Positions 12,762-26,362 of a stretch of DNA of 64,000 nucleotides are shown piece after piece. The stretch comes from Grammothele lineata. Lineage: Eukaryota > Basidiomycota > Agaricomycetes > Polyporales > Polyporaceae. Every line of letters begins with the position of its first letter. The stretch's first letter is position 1. Location: assembly GCA_002150815.3 (NCBI GenBank), contig NDFF03000367.1, positions 496,001 to 560,000 of the forward strand, written 5' to 3'. The position numbers and the translations under genes are program-made. The notes beneath the pieces were generated by a model. That model saw only the letters and a list, made by a program, of their open reading frames with translations. It did not search any database and was not told the origin of the DNA.

Positions 12762-13888
12762 ATGTTTTGGGGCCTACGCAGCGCGGTTGCGACTGCAAGC
12801 CGCAAGTAGATGTGGTGGAGGTGGATGAGGCGGGGGGACGAGAACGGTGAAGAGGGGCCGGGAGGGAGTACAGCCGTGCAATCGATTGCTTCGCTTCGGC
12901 GCCGACGAGGAAGAGAGGCTCAGAACCCAGAGAGAGGGCAGAGAGTTGAGGGGTACGCAAAGAATGCGGGAGGAGTGAAGAATAGGAGCCGAGGCGGCTT
13001 GCGAGGGACTCGCAGGTGGTGGCTGAGGACAAGTACGTCGTCCACCGACCAGAGACGCAGCCGACGCCGTGCCTCATTTTGCGCCCATGCCGCTCACGTA
13101 ACCGGGCAAAAGCCTTGGTGGCTCGTCTCACCCCGACTTGACTGCACGACATCACGTCGACCTACACCCAGTCCATCTCGCTCTCTGAACGATACAATTC
13201 ATTCAACGCGCCCCAATACGTCTGAACAGCTATGGACACCTCTGAGAGGCGAATTTCCTGTAGGCTCCTCCGCCACACAAGTCGGCAGGTGCCGGTTCTT
13301 CATTTGTCACCCCAACCTTGTATCTCGTCGGCACTACTCGGTGAATCTGTGCATATTTCCCTCAGGTGACCCGCAAGTACGCAAACAGGGGCGCATCGTC
13401 CTTTTTATCTCTCCTGCAGCGTTTTCGCGTCGAAAGATACGGTAATTTCTTGCGAACGTCGGGCCCGCAACAGGGCCCAGCTTGATTCCAACTCCAATTG
13501 ATGCGCACCTTCTGCACGAAGTGCATTCTCTATGAGTTGTATGCAAGAGATCTACAGAACATTGTGCAGAAGACTTATGGCTAGCAGCGATCGAGTCGCG
13601 GTACAACTTGGTCTTGTTTTTTTCCCGGAATCGAAGAGCGCGAGTGCTTACGCGCCGGCGGCGAGGAGTGCAAGCGCCCTAGGATCACGACGCGTCTTAG
13701 TCACGTGTGTGTGACGGTCACGCGCCCAGCGCGTGCCGCCCCCGCGAACCTCTCAGGGTCGTCTCAGCCTTCCCGAATCCCGAGCATGTGCAAGCTTGAG
13801 AAAATGCCCACCACCATGCTCCGTGTCCACTGCTGCCCCGCCCCCATACTCTTCTTCCTTTTCCGCAACCCCCCAACGCCCCGTCAAA
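12762..13888. other. Divergent promoter interval (La-motif gene / SDR)
   Basis: 1.1 kb between two divergently transcribed genes. A 211-codon plus-strand ORF (12810-13445) crosses it but has arginine-rich, low-complexity content and no family resemblance. I see no supported gene; it probably holds the promoters of both neighbours. Confidence 0.5.
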
Positions 13889-15388
13889 ATGGGCGGCTTC
13901 CTCTCCAAGCAGCCCAGCTTCGACCCAGCGAAGGATGTGCCTGACCTCAAGGGCAAGGTCATGATTGTTACTGGCGGAACGTGAGTGTGTTTTTGGCTCT
14001 CGGTTCCTACAGCACGCGACGGATGATAACCTCCCGCTCGCCGTTCCCTGCAGCAGCGGCATCGGCTTTGCAACCGTGCAGCACCTCGTTCGCCGAGGCG
14101 CGAAGGTCTACGTCGCCGCGCGCAACGAGACCCGGGGAAAGGAAGCGATCGCGCGCCTCCGCGAGCAGGGACTCGAGCCCGGCAACGGTGAGCTGGACTG
14201 GCACGAGCTAGACCTCAGCGACCCGCACAAAGTCAAGAAGAGCGCGGAAGCATTCGCAGCGAAGGAGAAGCGACTGGACGTGCTGGGTGCGTGATGCTGT
14301 CGGCGGGGGGCGGCTCGCTCTGCCGCTTCCCCCGCCTTCGCGCGCCAGGGAGGAAGCTCATGCTTACGACATCCCGTTTGGTACACAGTCAACAACGCGG
14401 GGCTGTGAGTAGCAGTGGTTACGTGCTTCAAATGCATGACGGATGTTCATAAATGTTGGCAGGGTCTCTGCGACGGCTGAGATCCAGAGCTCAACTGGTG
14501 AGTGTTTTTCTAGGGAAGGCCGTGTTATGGTGCTGAGGGAACTGTCATAGGGTTATTGGAGCCTATGGTGGTGAAGTAAGACTTTCCAATGGCGATCCTT
14601 GACTTCTCCGGCTAAGTGGTTGCGATCCAGCCATTTTGGTCCGGTCATCTTCACGAAAACCCTCCTGCCCCTCCTCAAACAGACCGCCCAGGAGCCAGAT
14701 AGCGACGTCCGCATAGTAATGGTAAGCACATTCCCCTCTTACACTCGCAGCGATCTATTGACTCGTCAACACAGGTTTCGTCCGGCTCCATTAAAGAATT
14801 CTATGGCAAAGAAGTTCACTACAAGAACCGTGACGACTTCAACGAGACATTCGGCACTGGCCTCATGCACGCTCAGAAGCGATACGGTATGTCCTGTTGC
14901 ATATCCTGGAGAGCGTTCACTCATCAGGGTGTCGTTCACAGCGAAGACCAAGCTCGCAAACGCCCTCTGGGCAAAAGCGTTCCAGAAGAAACTCGACGCC
15001 GAGGGCGTGCCCGTCACGATAACGGCCATCCATCCTGGTGCGGTATTCACCGGTTAGTACACCACGTTGATGTGCCGTCTCTGCTTTTTGCGGCTGCTCA
15101 TTTTCGAACACAGAGGGTGTCGAGAACTACCCGGCCCTTAACTACCCCATCATCCGCCCGATAGTGATATCCCTGGTGAAACTGGCCTTCCTCAAACCGG
15201 AGCAGGGCGCATATTGTTCCGTGTTCGCGGCCGCCTCCCCTGCCGTGAAGGCCGAGAGGGATAAGTACAAGGGTGCGTTCTTGTGGCCCCCCGGCAAGAT
15301 TGGCCCGGCCCCCCCAGCAGAGGACGAGCAGCGAGTCCAGGACCTGTGGGACTCCACGGAAGTGATTCTCAAGGAGTGGGACGTCTAA
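13889..15388 (+). CDS. Short-chain dehydrogenase/reductase (retinol dehydrogenase-like)
   Basis: NAD(P)(H)-dependent oxidoreductase of the classical SDR type with a Rossmann fold. The start MGGFLSKQPSFDPAKDVPDL is followed by GKVMIVTGGT, which splices to SGIGFATVQHL to give the cofactor motif TGGTSGIG. Later exons give LVNNAGL (NNAG structural motif), VVNHFGPVIFTKTLLPLL, RIVMVSS (catalytic Ser region) and RYAKTKLANALWAKA, where the active-site Tyr and Lys (YxxxK) are brought together across an intron. AIHPGAVFT follows. Exon 1 is 13889-13980 and exon 2 starts at 14054; at least five more short introns follow. The C-terminal part (EQGAYCSVFAAASP, then KIGPAPPAEDE) resembles fungal retinol dehydrogenase or WW-domain oxidoreductase-like SDRs. 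The substrate is unknown. The gene looks intact and converges on the unknown gene at 15519. Confidence 0.87.
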
Positions 15389-15518
15389 AAGGGGTTGCCT
15401 TTCCGAGCGGGGGGATAGTAGATGTGGTATATTCGCGTCGATAGGATTCTGTTATACATTCAATGATACCCCGTCCGCAAGATCTCTTTAGATGTACGTT
15501 CCTCTATTTCGATGCCTT

Positions 15519-16994
15519 CTATGGGATGCGCCACACCGCAATCCCGCTGCGTTCCTTGTCGACCTGGTCCTTCACCTCTTTGCTCTCTCCGCTTCTCACG
15601 GCCGCCGCAACGAGCACCTTGACGGCGCCCTTCAGCGCCTCCCTCTTCTTCTCCTCAGGCACCTCCCCCTCTTTCTGTCTTCCCTCGCCCTCACCCGCAC
15701 CCGGCCCGGCCTGGAGCACGAACCGCTCCCAATCCGTGCACAAATCCAAATACTCATACAACACGCCCACGATCCCCTCAAACCTCCCGTCCGCGCTCCT
15801 ATCCTCCGGCGCGTCCGAGTCCCCCTTAGGGAGCGCGACGCGCCAGAGGCGCTCGAGCGTGAGCGTGTCCCACGCGAGGAGCGGCGCGCCGACCTTCGCG
15901 GGGAGCACGAGCGCGGGGCAGCCGTTGAGCAGCTGGTACTGCACGACGCTCTCCGACGGCCTTTGGGACGTCGTCCAGAACGCGCGGTGCGGCTTCAGCC
16001 CGACGACGAGCACCGCGAGCCGGCGCGGTTGTGGGGGAGCGGGTACTGGCGCGAGTTGGGGCGCGGGCTCGGGGGAGGGCGTGCGTGAGCGCGCGAAGGC
16101 CTGCGAGAGCGTGGGCAGGTCCGGGAGCGAGAGGGAGGGGAGCTTGAGCGAGGAGCTGTGTGCGCTCTCGGGCTTGGACTCGGGTGACGGGGGCTGTGGG
16201 GGCGGGGGGCTGAAGGAGATGACCAGGGCGGATTCGGCGAGAAGCGTCTCCCCGACGCGGTAGTCACCTGTGGGTCCCAGGCGAGATGTCAACGAACGCT
16301 ACTTGCTCAGGGGTCCGGGAGCGGACGGCGTGCGCGTCCCACTCGCGTGGCAGAGGACTCTAAGGGATTGGCGGCGTACCTGAGAGGAAAGGGCCGTGGC
16401 AGAAGATGACATCTGGCTTGACGGACCGCGGTATGACGGGGCGGCGGCCGCTCGCGAAAAGGTAGGGCGAAAACCAGCCCTTCTCGACTGCGAGGTAGTC
16501 CATAACGCTCGCGAAGAGCGAGTTGTCCCTGTGAGGCACAAACGCACAGGTTCTGGTCAGTGTCTTTACCACATCGTGTTCGCCAAAATCGAGAATGAAG
16601 AACGAGACGCCGCGAAGGTGTGAAACGGGAGGCGGCAGCTCAAGAACCGCGCCTCGTTCCACGGACGAGGGAACCGTCCAAATTAGAGAGGTCTGTGCCG
16701 AGATACCCACTTGTGCACGCCGCTGCGGTAAAACCCGAGCGAGGCGTCCTCCGGGACGTGCTTGTACTTGAGGGTGATGGTCATCGTCTTCACGCCGGTC
16801 GTCTCGAGGCGGCTGGAGTGGATGGGCACAATCTGCTTGATCGCGCCGTCGAAGACGAGGTCGTTGGCGGCCTTGGCGGTGAGGTCAAAGCCCACGTGCA
16901 TGCCCATCTCGACGAGGATGGTGTCCCCAAAGGTGGAGACGATCGTGTCCGATACAGGGCCCATGACGGGCGCCGCGACCGCGGCCACGCCGCC
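15519..16994 (-). CDS. Unrecognised protein, four C-terminal exons (5' end unresolved)
   Basis: I do not recognise this family. Four exons join in frame: 16994-16707, 16638-16570, 16528-16380 and 16267-15519. Together they encode about 418 residues: GDTILVEMGMHVGFDLTAKA, then LKYKHVPEDASLGFYRSGVH, SFFILDFGEHDV, SLFASVMDYLAVEKGWFSPY, DVIFCHGPFLS, GDYRVGETLLAESALVISFS, a Pro/Ser-rich linker, LAVLVVGLKPHRAFW, VVQYQLLNGCPALVLPAKVG and YEYLDLCTDWERFV. Codon use is clearly protein-like and the splice phases fit. No signal peptide or obvious transmembrane helix is visible in this part. A likely first exon, starting MSSQVSPLGPIDPAS with ATG at 17931, could belong to the same gene through GTGCGT donor splicing, but I could not settle the exons between 17.0 and 17.85 kb. 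Confidence 0.7.
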
Positions 16995-17829
16995 CTGTAA
17001 ACGTACGTTTCCAGGTGCGGGACGAGGACAAGGACAAGGACGCAGCCGGTTTGGCGTACGAGATGTGGCGCGGATGGACCCGTGTGGAACCCGAAAAAGG
17101 ATGCGGGGGTTCCGAGCACAGGAACGAGTGCAGCATCCGCCGTGCGGGCGATGTTGATTTTGCAGTGGAATACGGCGTGACCGGGAAGCCATGTTGCGGA
17201 TCGAGGCACGCATCGAAAAGGATGTGGAGGCCGATAGAACGAAATGAGACGTTGAGCATGGAAACGAGAAGGCGCAGTGAGTATTTTTCTGGACTTGAGT
17301 AAAGACAGGAAGTGCCTCACGGTCGCTGCGATTATCGTGTGCACTGCAAGGTCTCTGAAACGGATGCACGGAAGCAAGAGCGGAGACGAATCGCCCCACT
17401 GCAGGCAGGACGGAGGAGAAACACGGGTGACGGCAGCGACCGCATTAGAAGCGGCGTATGCAGCGAGCGGAGGACAAAGGTCCGGCGGGCAAGTCAGCGA
17501 GTGAGGTGCGGTCGTAGCCCACCGAAAGGACGTACCGGGGAGAGGCATACGACGCTTGTTCCGGACGCCCTGAGGGTCTCCCATGAGGAGCGGACGATGC
17601 GTCCGGTCATGGACTGGACGAGCGTGGGCGCGATCGGCGCAGCACGGTGACGCGCAGTTCGGTCGGGCACATAGGGGCGGGCCGGCGCGATGCGACGCAC
17701 ATGGCGGCGGAGAGCGCAAGGTGGTCAGCTCGGAGTCGGACACAGTCAGCGGACCGCGGGGGGACGCGGCCGCGACTCATCTGACGGGGTCGCGGCGGGC
17801 AACGGGCGGGAGGACGGAGGAGGACGCAC

Positions 17830-17931
17830 CCCGACGAGCTTGCGGACGATCCACGGCGCGTGCTTCTCTGTCTCGGCCTCGGGCACGGACGCGGGGTCGA
17901 TCGGCCCCAGCGGCGAGACCTGGCTGCTCAT
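17830..17931 (-). CDS. Probable first exon of the unknown gene at 15.5-17 kb
   Basis: A short minus-strand segment opens with an ATG in good context (gccaagATG) at 17931 and encodes MSSQVSPLGPIDPASVPEAE followed by TEKHAPWIVRKLVG, ending at a GTGCGT donor. It lies upstream of, and in the same orientation as, the unknown exons at 16994-15519. A second candidate exon ends at a GTACGT donor near 17540. The link is inferred from position only. Confidence 0.35.
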
Positions 17932-18982
17932 CTTGGCTCGCCTCCGACGGACTTGTCGCTGCCTTCGGTGCGCCGGCTTGGCTCGGCTTGGCGGACGTCT
18001 TCGACGAGGCAAGCAACCTGCGCCCGCCGACTCCCGTCGAGCGCGTCTCCCGTCGGGGCGCGCTGCGATCGATGGCCAACACCTTCTATCATGATAACGT
18101 TCGCCCCTTCTACAGAAGCACCGAGACCTGATTCAACCGTCAGGAACAACAACAGGCTTTCAATCAACCCATCTTCAATAGAGGGCGGCACCGTCCTGGA
18201 ACCACGTCCACGTGTGAGAGAACCACGAGCGACACGACGGTTATAGCAAGTTGCTCGAACACCGTGACGGGCTCAAACGAGAGCAGCCGCCCGCCATGGA
18301 CGTTTCACAGACGGCCGACATTGCGGTTTCCACGCGGCCGCTTCGGACAAGAACATATACCACCACCATTTACGCTTAGGGTCACAGGCACCTTGAGGCC
18401 TCCGTGAGAGGTATGATTTAATAACTTCCCCGAAATTGCGACTGTGGTCACTTGCAATTCATCATGGTGCAGCAATAACGTCACAGCTCTCGAGATGCCG
18501 CGACTGCGACTCTTCCAGAGCGTCGACGTCGGGTCTCTGTTACCCCCCGACAGCCGCCTCTGATGTATGATCCACAACTATTGTGGGAGAAGTCCACGGC
18601 GGCAGACGCGGATTAGCCTCAAACATGATCGCACACGAGCGACTGTCTTCTCAACCAGTGCAATTCACCACTCCACGAGAACGTACACCGAGCACAGGAT
18701 CGGGCGCGTTGAGGCCCAGACGACGCCGACATCCACGTCAGCTCTCCACAACCCACCCCGTCTCCGACGCGCAGCGCCGCCGTATACCGACGGCGCCCCC
18801 CGGCCTCGACAGGCCATACCAGCCTGCGGAGCCGGGAGCGCAGCCCCATCCAGCCTCTGTCCTAACCTCTATTCAAGGGCCGTTGAGGATCCCGTATTCT
18901 TGGTCCTTTTCTCGAGGGCGGCGCGTTGAGGCCGATGTCCGTCTGCGCAGCAGGATATAACTTACGCCGCGGAGCGAGCCAT
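17932..18982. other. Interval without a supported gene
   Basis: About 1 kb between the probable start of the unknown gene and the 3' end of SAH1. Two overlapping plus-strand ORFs (18567-18960) are Arg/Pro/Ser-rich and match nothing I know. It probably holds the promoter of the left gene and the terminator region of SAH1. Confidence 0.45.
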
Positions 18983-20819
<1,837 letters not shown>

Positions 20820-21126
20820 TTTGGTCGTAACTAGCTGGCAATGAGGAGGAAGAGGGAGGGAGGAGGATGTGGGAGGAAGAGAGAGGAGCCGGCCGCCGCC
20901 GTTTTTTATTTGAGCACATCGTTCGAGCATGTTATGCACGCGACGTGCACGTGCGCGCGCTATCTAATCGATGCCTCCTTCGGAGTCCTTCCCCGCCGCG
21001 CTACGCCTATCCGGATCCGCGCCTGGTCCGCACCTCTGACCAGCTTATAGCAGCCTATAGCCAGCCAATACTTGCCCTGCGCCTCCTTGCACGTCGTACC
21101 ATCCTCGGCCCAAGCCAGCACACACC

Positions 21127-21570
21127 ATGTCCAAATCACGAGCAGACGAGCATCCGCGCGAGAAGTGTCGCCTCGCGGAAATCCTCCAGTTCCAGTGCGA
21201 CGCTGAGCTGGCCGCCGGTCGCTCCCAGGTGCACTGTGTACCCGTTCCACGCATATTCAGAATGTACGTCGGCCCGACCGTCGCTCTCACCCGCTGCTTC
21301 TCCAACGTGTGCCGACTTCACGTGCGTAGCTGTCCGAACCGGCCTGCAGTAGAGATGACGCGCTTCGTCGAAGTCGACCTCGACACGGGCGCCGTCCATG
21401 TACCCCCAGAGTCCAGGTCAGTCAGCCGTAATTCAGCTTCGTGTCCCTGATTTGGATAGGGCACTTACCGGCGCCCGTCTGCTCTTCTATCTCGCAGTCA
21501 AGTGCTTCCCAAAGGGAAGCCCTGGCGCGACGTGGTCCGATACCAATCAGACGAACCCCCTGTGCGGTAG
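21127..21570 (+). CDS. SOM1: Som1-like small mitochondrial protein (inner membrane peptidase partner)
   Basis: A 98-codon gene with exons 21127-21263, 21330-21416 and 21498-21570; the frame closes exactly with VVRYQSDEPPVR and a TAG. The central part KCRLAEILQFQCDAEL, then HCVPVPRIFR joined to ICPNRPAVEMTRFVE, has the pattern I associate with the fungal Som1 family: a KCxLxELLQYxC block, a CxPVxRxFRxC block and an aromatic/acidic tail. In yeast Som1 is a small protein bound to the mitochondrial inner membrane peptidase complex (Imp1/Imp2). Three conserved cysteines are present. No cleavable presequence is obvious. Assignment rests on motif spacing only; a profile search with the Som1 family would settle it. 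Confidence 0.62.
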
Positions 21571-24313
21571 CGTGCCGAAGCTCCAAGGGATTCCTTGTAC
21601 ACCTGTGAGTCCCCCACAATCCATGCGTTCACTCGAGTTAGTTCCTGCTGTGCAGGCGTTTCCTTTCCCTCCGTGCGAAGTGTCTTTGTTCCTGGCAAGT
21701 TCCTGCGTGCGCCCATATCTCCCTACTCGGTACCAGTCGGTACCTGTAATCACGGGCGCCGGGCACTTTGATGTGTTTTATCAATGCAGAGTTGTTTCGT
21801 GGATGTCTTCGGCCCCATTTTCGGGGCCGAGCCGAAGGTACTTTTGGGACCTCCATGATGGGTATCTGAATATACCAGACAGCGCTGTCAGTCGTGTAAA
21901 CTGACAACGGGTATGTTTTGACAGAGGCGCAGTACCACCCCTGCTTCGTGTAGCCATCCGACGTACGAGGATTTGGGGGCTGAAGGCTGCGACAGACACT
22001 CTTGACTGGACCATTGAATGTGACCTGTCGTGTGGTGTTGTTTTCACAGCAATCTCTCTACGCGCTTCTATGGCGTGTCCACTGTCCATACGATAGCGAC
22101 GTCCCCGAATAAACGTCACTGCCCGTCGATCCGTGCTTCGCCCGTCAATGCTTAGAATCGGGTTGCAACAGCTCAGAGCGTTTGAAGCGGCCACTACCTA
22201 CCTCCGTATTCCCCGTTCTCTCGGTCGACGCTGAATGCGATCCCCCGTGATGGAAGGGCTGGCATTCCGTCTTCCTGAGTGTGCATAGCTGTGTATGGCG
22301 CAGCTGTTGTTTCCATCAACTTACATCTTCTGACCTTCTCCGTCAGTCCTGACCTGGGAGCGCTCAATGATGCTCCTCCAGACAGCTGCGTATGATTCGT
22401 GAGATAATAGTATACAACACCCATATGCTATTCGCGGATTGGTGTACGTATGGTCACAAAAGCAATTAGATTTGGGTGTGCCTATGTCCTTTCCTCTAAT
22501 TTGCTGAATGTCAGACTTCATAAACGGACCTATTTGTTGAGCACCGTGAACAGGAGGTTCTTATTCACAATCATAAGCTGATCTTCTGTTGCTGTAGCAG
22601 CGGCGTTTGCCACCCAAAACGACACCTCTGTATAAAGCGGTGAGTAGTAATTGATCTCGTTGTCAGTACGACGTGCAGATCTCTCTCACATCATTGATGC
22701 ATTGTTTAGATGGTCATAGCCCGCCAAGCCATATCGTCTCCAGTAGACAACGCGACTGTTCAAGTTTACAGCTTGTATACAAGTACCATTTTGGACCGAC
22801 GTGGCTGGTGTACGGGATGTCCCGACTATCTCGGGGAAGATGGAAAGCCATGAATACTTTGTACAGCGCTTCTCTTCTCTGTCCAACACGGCGTTCAGAC
22901 CGCACGACGGCGCATTGCGAAGAACCACACCCACACGTGTCCTCGTTAACGTATGTTGTTCTGCTTCTACCACCGCAGGATGGACAAGCATGATACATCC
23001 GCCATGCGCCAGCCATGTGTGCACACTCCTATCTACTATCCCCGCTCATGACGCAATGATCAACAAGTCGATCAGATACACATTACTCTGAAGAGCTGTT
23101 AATCTGCCACCCAAATGGTGGCTTTTCCCCGCACGGCGGGACACCGGCGACTTTATGTCGTTTTTGCTCACGGTCAAGGTCGTTACAGCCGGCCGTGCCA
23201 GATCGCGGCGATAACTGGACCAACAATTGAGCTTAGTGCGCGTCTCAGACGCCCTGGAAAGATGATGGGGAACACTGATGGCGGGCGTTAGTGAAGTCAA
23301 ACCGTCTCCTCTTTGGTGGGACGGATTGGTCGTACCTCGCGGTGTATGGCTTCTCGCTAGCGCTTCCCCAGACCAGAACGCAAGATTAAACGGCGAGGCA
23401 CCGAGGCGAGCGACACACGGTTGACGACGTCGAGACCGCAGGAAGGCTACGTATGCACCGAGACGCACCGCCAGAGATGGCTCTGTTGAGATGCTAGCAG
23501 CCCGGAACACGTGATAGATGATCACCTGTGAAGCTATGCTGTCCTGCCTCGCGGTGGACGGTGCCGGGCTGGGCCGGCTGGCGAGATGTGCTCAAGGCGG
23601 TAAACGGCGGCGGAGAACCTCGTCGGATTGCTCGGATACTGGACGGTACGTTTGGCGCCCGGGCGGTGCTAGTGCTTACCATGAGAACTCCCAAGGCGCA
23701 TGTCACGACAGTGTAGCCACATTGGCGTATGTTCAATCAACTTATACCACGCGTCTGCGAACTTCTGATCCAATCGCTTACAACCAACTTGGTCCTATGT
23801 CCGTCGCCACACCCAGAATTGTCCCATGGCAGTCCACGCGCCCTGGGCTCCTATCCCCCCCGCGCGTCCAGCTTCTCTGCGCCCCGTACCAGCGTACGCG
23901 CCTTTCTCCGTCCCGCGGAGAGCCAGAGGATCGCCGTCCCTCGCAACATATGATCATCTCGTCCTCCGTTGAGCATCAACAACGACGGCCGAAAGAGGTC
24001 GACTCCCCACCAGACCCACACCTTTGGGCTCCTCCCCGGCCCTCCTCCACAGCCACCCAGATCGCGTTTCATATAATACTGCCCTGGCCACCGCACCTCG
24101 CCACTCAGGCAGAGTCGAGTCCCCAAGTTGGCTACTTATCTCTCCTTGCCATCCCTCCCTCCTTCGCTCAATTCGTCGATCTCGACGTTCCCCGCCTGTC
24201 ATTCTCGAGCACCACGCGCAGCGAGCCGCAGTCCTTCCTTATCCGCTAGACACTCACGCGCACACAAAACACCATACGCCCGCCCCGCGAAGCGCCCAAT
24301 AGATCTCTCTAAA
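21571..24313. other. Long gene-free interval
   Basis: About 2.7 kb with no supported gene. ORFs are short and lack motifs; codon bias is weak. The last 300 bases before 24314 are CT-rich on the plus strand (around 24.13-24.25 kb), which fits a promoter pyrimidine tract and 5' UTR of the next gene. A 243-codon ORF at 23518-24249 ends inside that tract and is not convincing. No repeat, LTR or terminal inverted repeat was seen. Confidence 0.5.
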
Positions 24314-25504
24314 ATGTCCCAATCTCCATACGCCAACTGGCCAGCCAACGTCAAGTCCGAGCACGGTGACCAATTCTCTGCTATGCCACTTCCGCGTCGG
24401 AGCGGCAGCGGGGACCAGGGGTCCCTCTCATATGCTAGCTACTCCCAGGTATGGCATGTCTTTTAGCCACTACCATTGTGTATCTTCGTGAGCTCATTTT
24501 GTCGAAAGCAGGATGATAGCCAGCGTCGTATCCAGCCGCGTGCGGGGATGCGCCCTCACTCCAGTTCCACGTCAAGCCTCTCGGGAGCCATGGGGGACGC
24601 GCAACTAGGTGTCCATCCTCGCACCTCGAACACACCTCCATCTGGCCTCGCGTGGACGCCGTCTCCTACTTCCAGCAACATCCCATACATGCCCGTCGGT
24701 GCCGAGGAAATGGTGCAGTACCTCCAGCCGGGTATGCCCCACAGCCCGTCGGGAGCATTCGGCTCGCACCAGTCTTTCAGTGGCATGCCCATGTACCCCT
24801 CCCCCGAGACGTCTCCTGCGTTCGACCAATTCGGCTACGCTCGCGGCGCACCACCAGGTGCCATGGTCATCTCCCCGTCGCCGACACCCGCCCCACGCCA
24901 CAGCCACTCCCCCCAGGACAAGGACGCTGAGATCCGTAGGCTGCAGCAGCGCATTCACGAGCTGGAGATTGTCGCCGAGTCCTCGCGGCGACGGGTACGC
25001 GAGCTCGAGACCGAGGTCTCGCGCGGTGCGTACCCGGGCGGCCTACCCTCCCCGCTCCCCACGCCCGCCGCCCCGCCGACGTTCCAGGAAGAGTGGCGCG
25101 CGCGGACGGACGCGCGGATGAAGCTCTACTGTTCGCTGAACCGCGCAGGGAACGCGCTCTGTTCATGGCACGATTCGCGACGCGAGCGCCGTGCCTACCC
25201 CCCGCGCATGGCGCCGCCCGGAGTGCTGAACTGTGGGTGCTCGTTCGAGGAGGCGCTCTTTGAGGAGAGTCTCGCGCGCCACGGCGTGGGCTCGTATCTC
25301 CCGGGAGAGAGCGTGCGCATGGACCCCGCGCTCCGGAATCCGCTTCTCCGTCTCCTCAAGCAGCGGTATGGCTATCGCGACGGTGACTTCGAGCGCGACC
25401 CGGTTTCGGGTAACTGGGTCGAGGGAGAGGGCGCACACCCCTGGGAACAGAAAGTCGCCGCTGGTCCGACACCCCGTCGCCGTCAGGAGACTGACCGCCG
25501 CTAG
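24314..25504 (+). CDS. Coiled-coil protein of unknown function
   Basis: Exons 24314-24448 and 24512-25504 encode 375 residues. I do not recognise a named family. The first half is Ser/Pro/Gly/Met-rich and probably disordered (MSQSPYANWPANVKSE). A short heptad-like segment follows, KDAEIRRLQQRIHELEIVAE then SSRRRVRELETEVSR, long enough for a dimerising coiled coil but without the basic region of a bZIP. The C-terminal about 150 residues look folded and carry KLYCSLNRAGNALCSWHDSR, PPGVLNCGCSFEEALFEESL, SVRMDPALRNPLLRLLKQRY and VEGEGAHPWEQK. Four Cys occur in this part, two as CGC. I believe such proteins recur in Agaricomycete genomes, but that is from memory. A nuclear or regulatory role is conceivable, not shown. 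Confidence 0.8.
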
Positions 25505-26362
25505 GCCGCTAAAAGAACATTGCATCATTCATACCGAACGTCACACCCTCGTTTTTCGTGAGTCTCCACCATCGCACAGCATAATCTTTCGATTTCGCCT
25601 TTGTTTTCATATATTCCTTTCTTCTTGCTCTCCGCTCCTTCGCTTTCGTACTTCTAAATATTCTACGCAGTGCGACACTGGTTATGACTTTGCTTCTCCT
25701 TCCGCTGTTATCTGTATTGGCTCTCCTTTGCATATGGTCTCACTCACTCATCGTGTATCGTTACCCCCATACCACTGCATTTTGCCTTGTCAGATATGCT
25801 CGCGACTCCCGCTACTACCCTGCTGTATCCCTAGGACTTCGTCTCGCACGTAGATTTCACACTCGGCTGCTTGTTGTATCTACTAGTACTCTATTACTCC
25901 ACTAATGATATCTATTGTATCTGTAACCTAGGTGTGAACACCCCGAAGAGAGTGCTGCGTACGGTTGGTACACGCGGCGGCCACGAGACGACGAACCGAC
26001 AGATGTGGGCATCTATGGATGTGGGAACCGCCGTGCCCTGGCGGTCCTGTGTCTGACATCGAACCACTGCCACGCAGCTTGAGCACCTAGCGATCCGACT
26101 TCTTTGACGGTCACAACGTGCACTGCGAAGATCTCTGGATTCTGCAGCACACGCCCCAAGTTGCCATGTGAATGCCTTTGCGGAGCGCATGGTGGTGACA
26201 CCGATCAACATACGTCAAGGGGCCGCAGAATCAACAGCGTGGCAGTGTGGCATTGTGTCTGGAGTGGTGTGTACATGGACACTAGATTGAAGTCACTAGG
26301 TAATGTAGACAACTGTCCGGAGTCGCTGTGCTTGTAGAAAACGCGTACACCGCCTACGGTTT
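25505..26362. other. Convergent intergenic interval
   Basis: 860 bases between two genes that end facing each other. The first 400 bases are T-rich on the plus strand, as expected for the 3' UTR of the coiled-coil gene. ORFs are short and without motifs. No gene is supported. Confidence 0.55.

Noticed and set aside
12810..13445. 211-codon plus-strand ORF
   Set aside because: Arg-rich with no family motif; it opposes the La-motif gene promoter and overlaps ORFs in other frames.
23518..24249. 243-codon plus-strand ORF upstream of the coiled-coil gene
   Set aside because: Ends in a pyrimidine tract typical of fungal promoters and lacks recognisable content.
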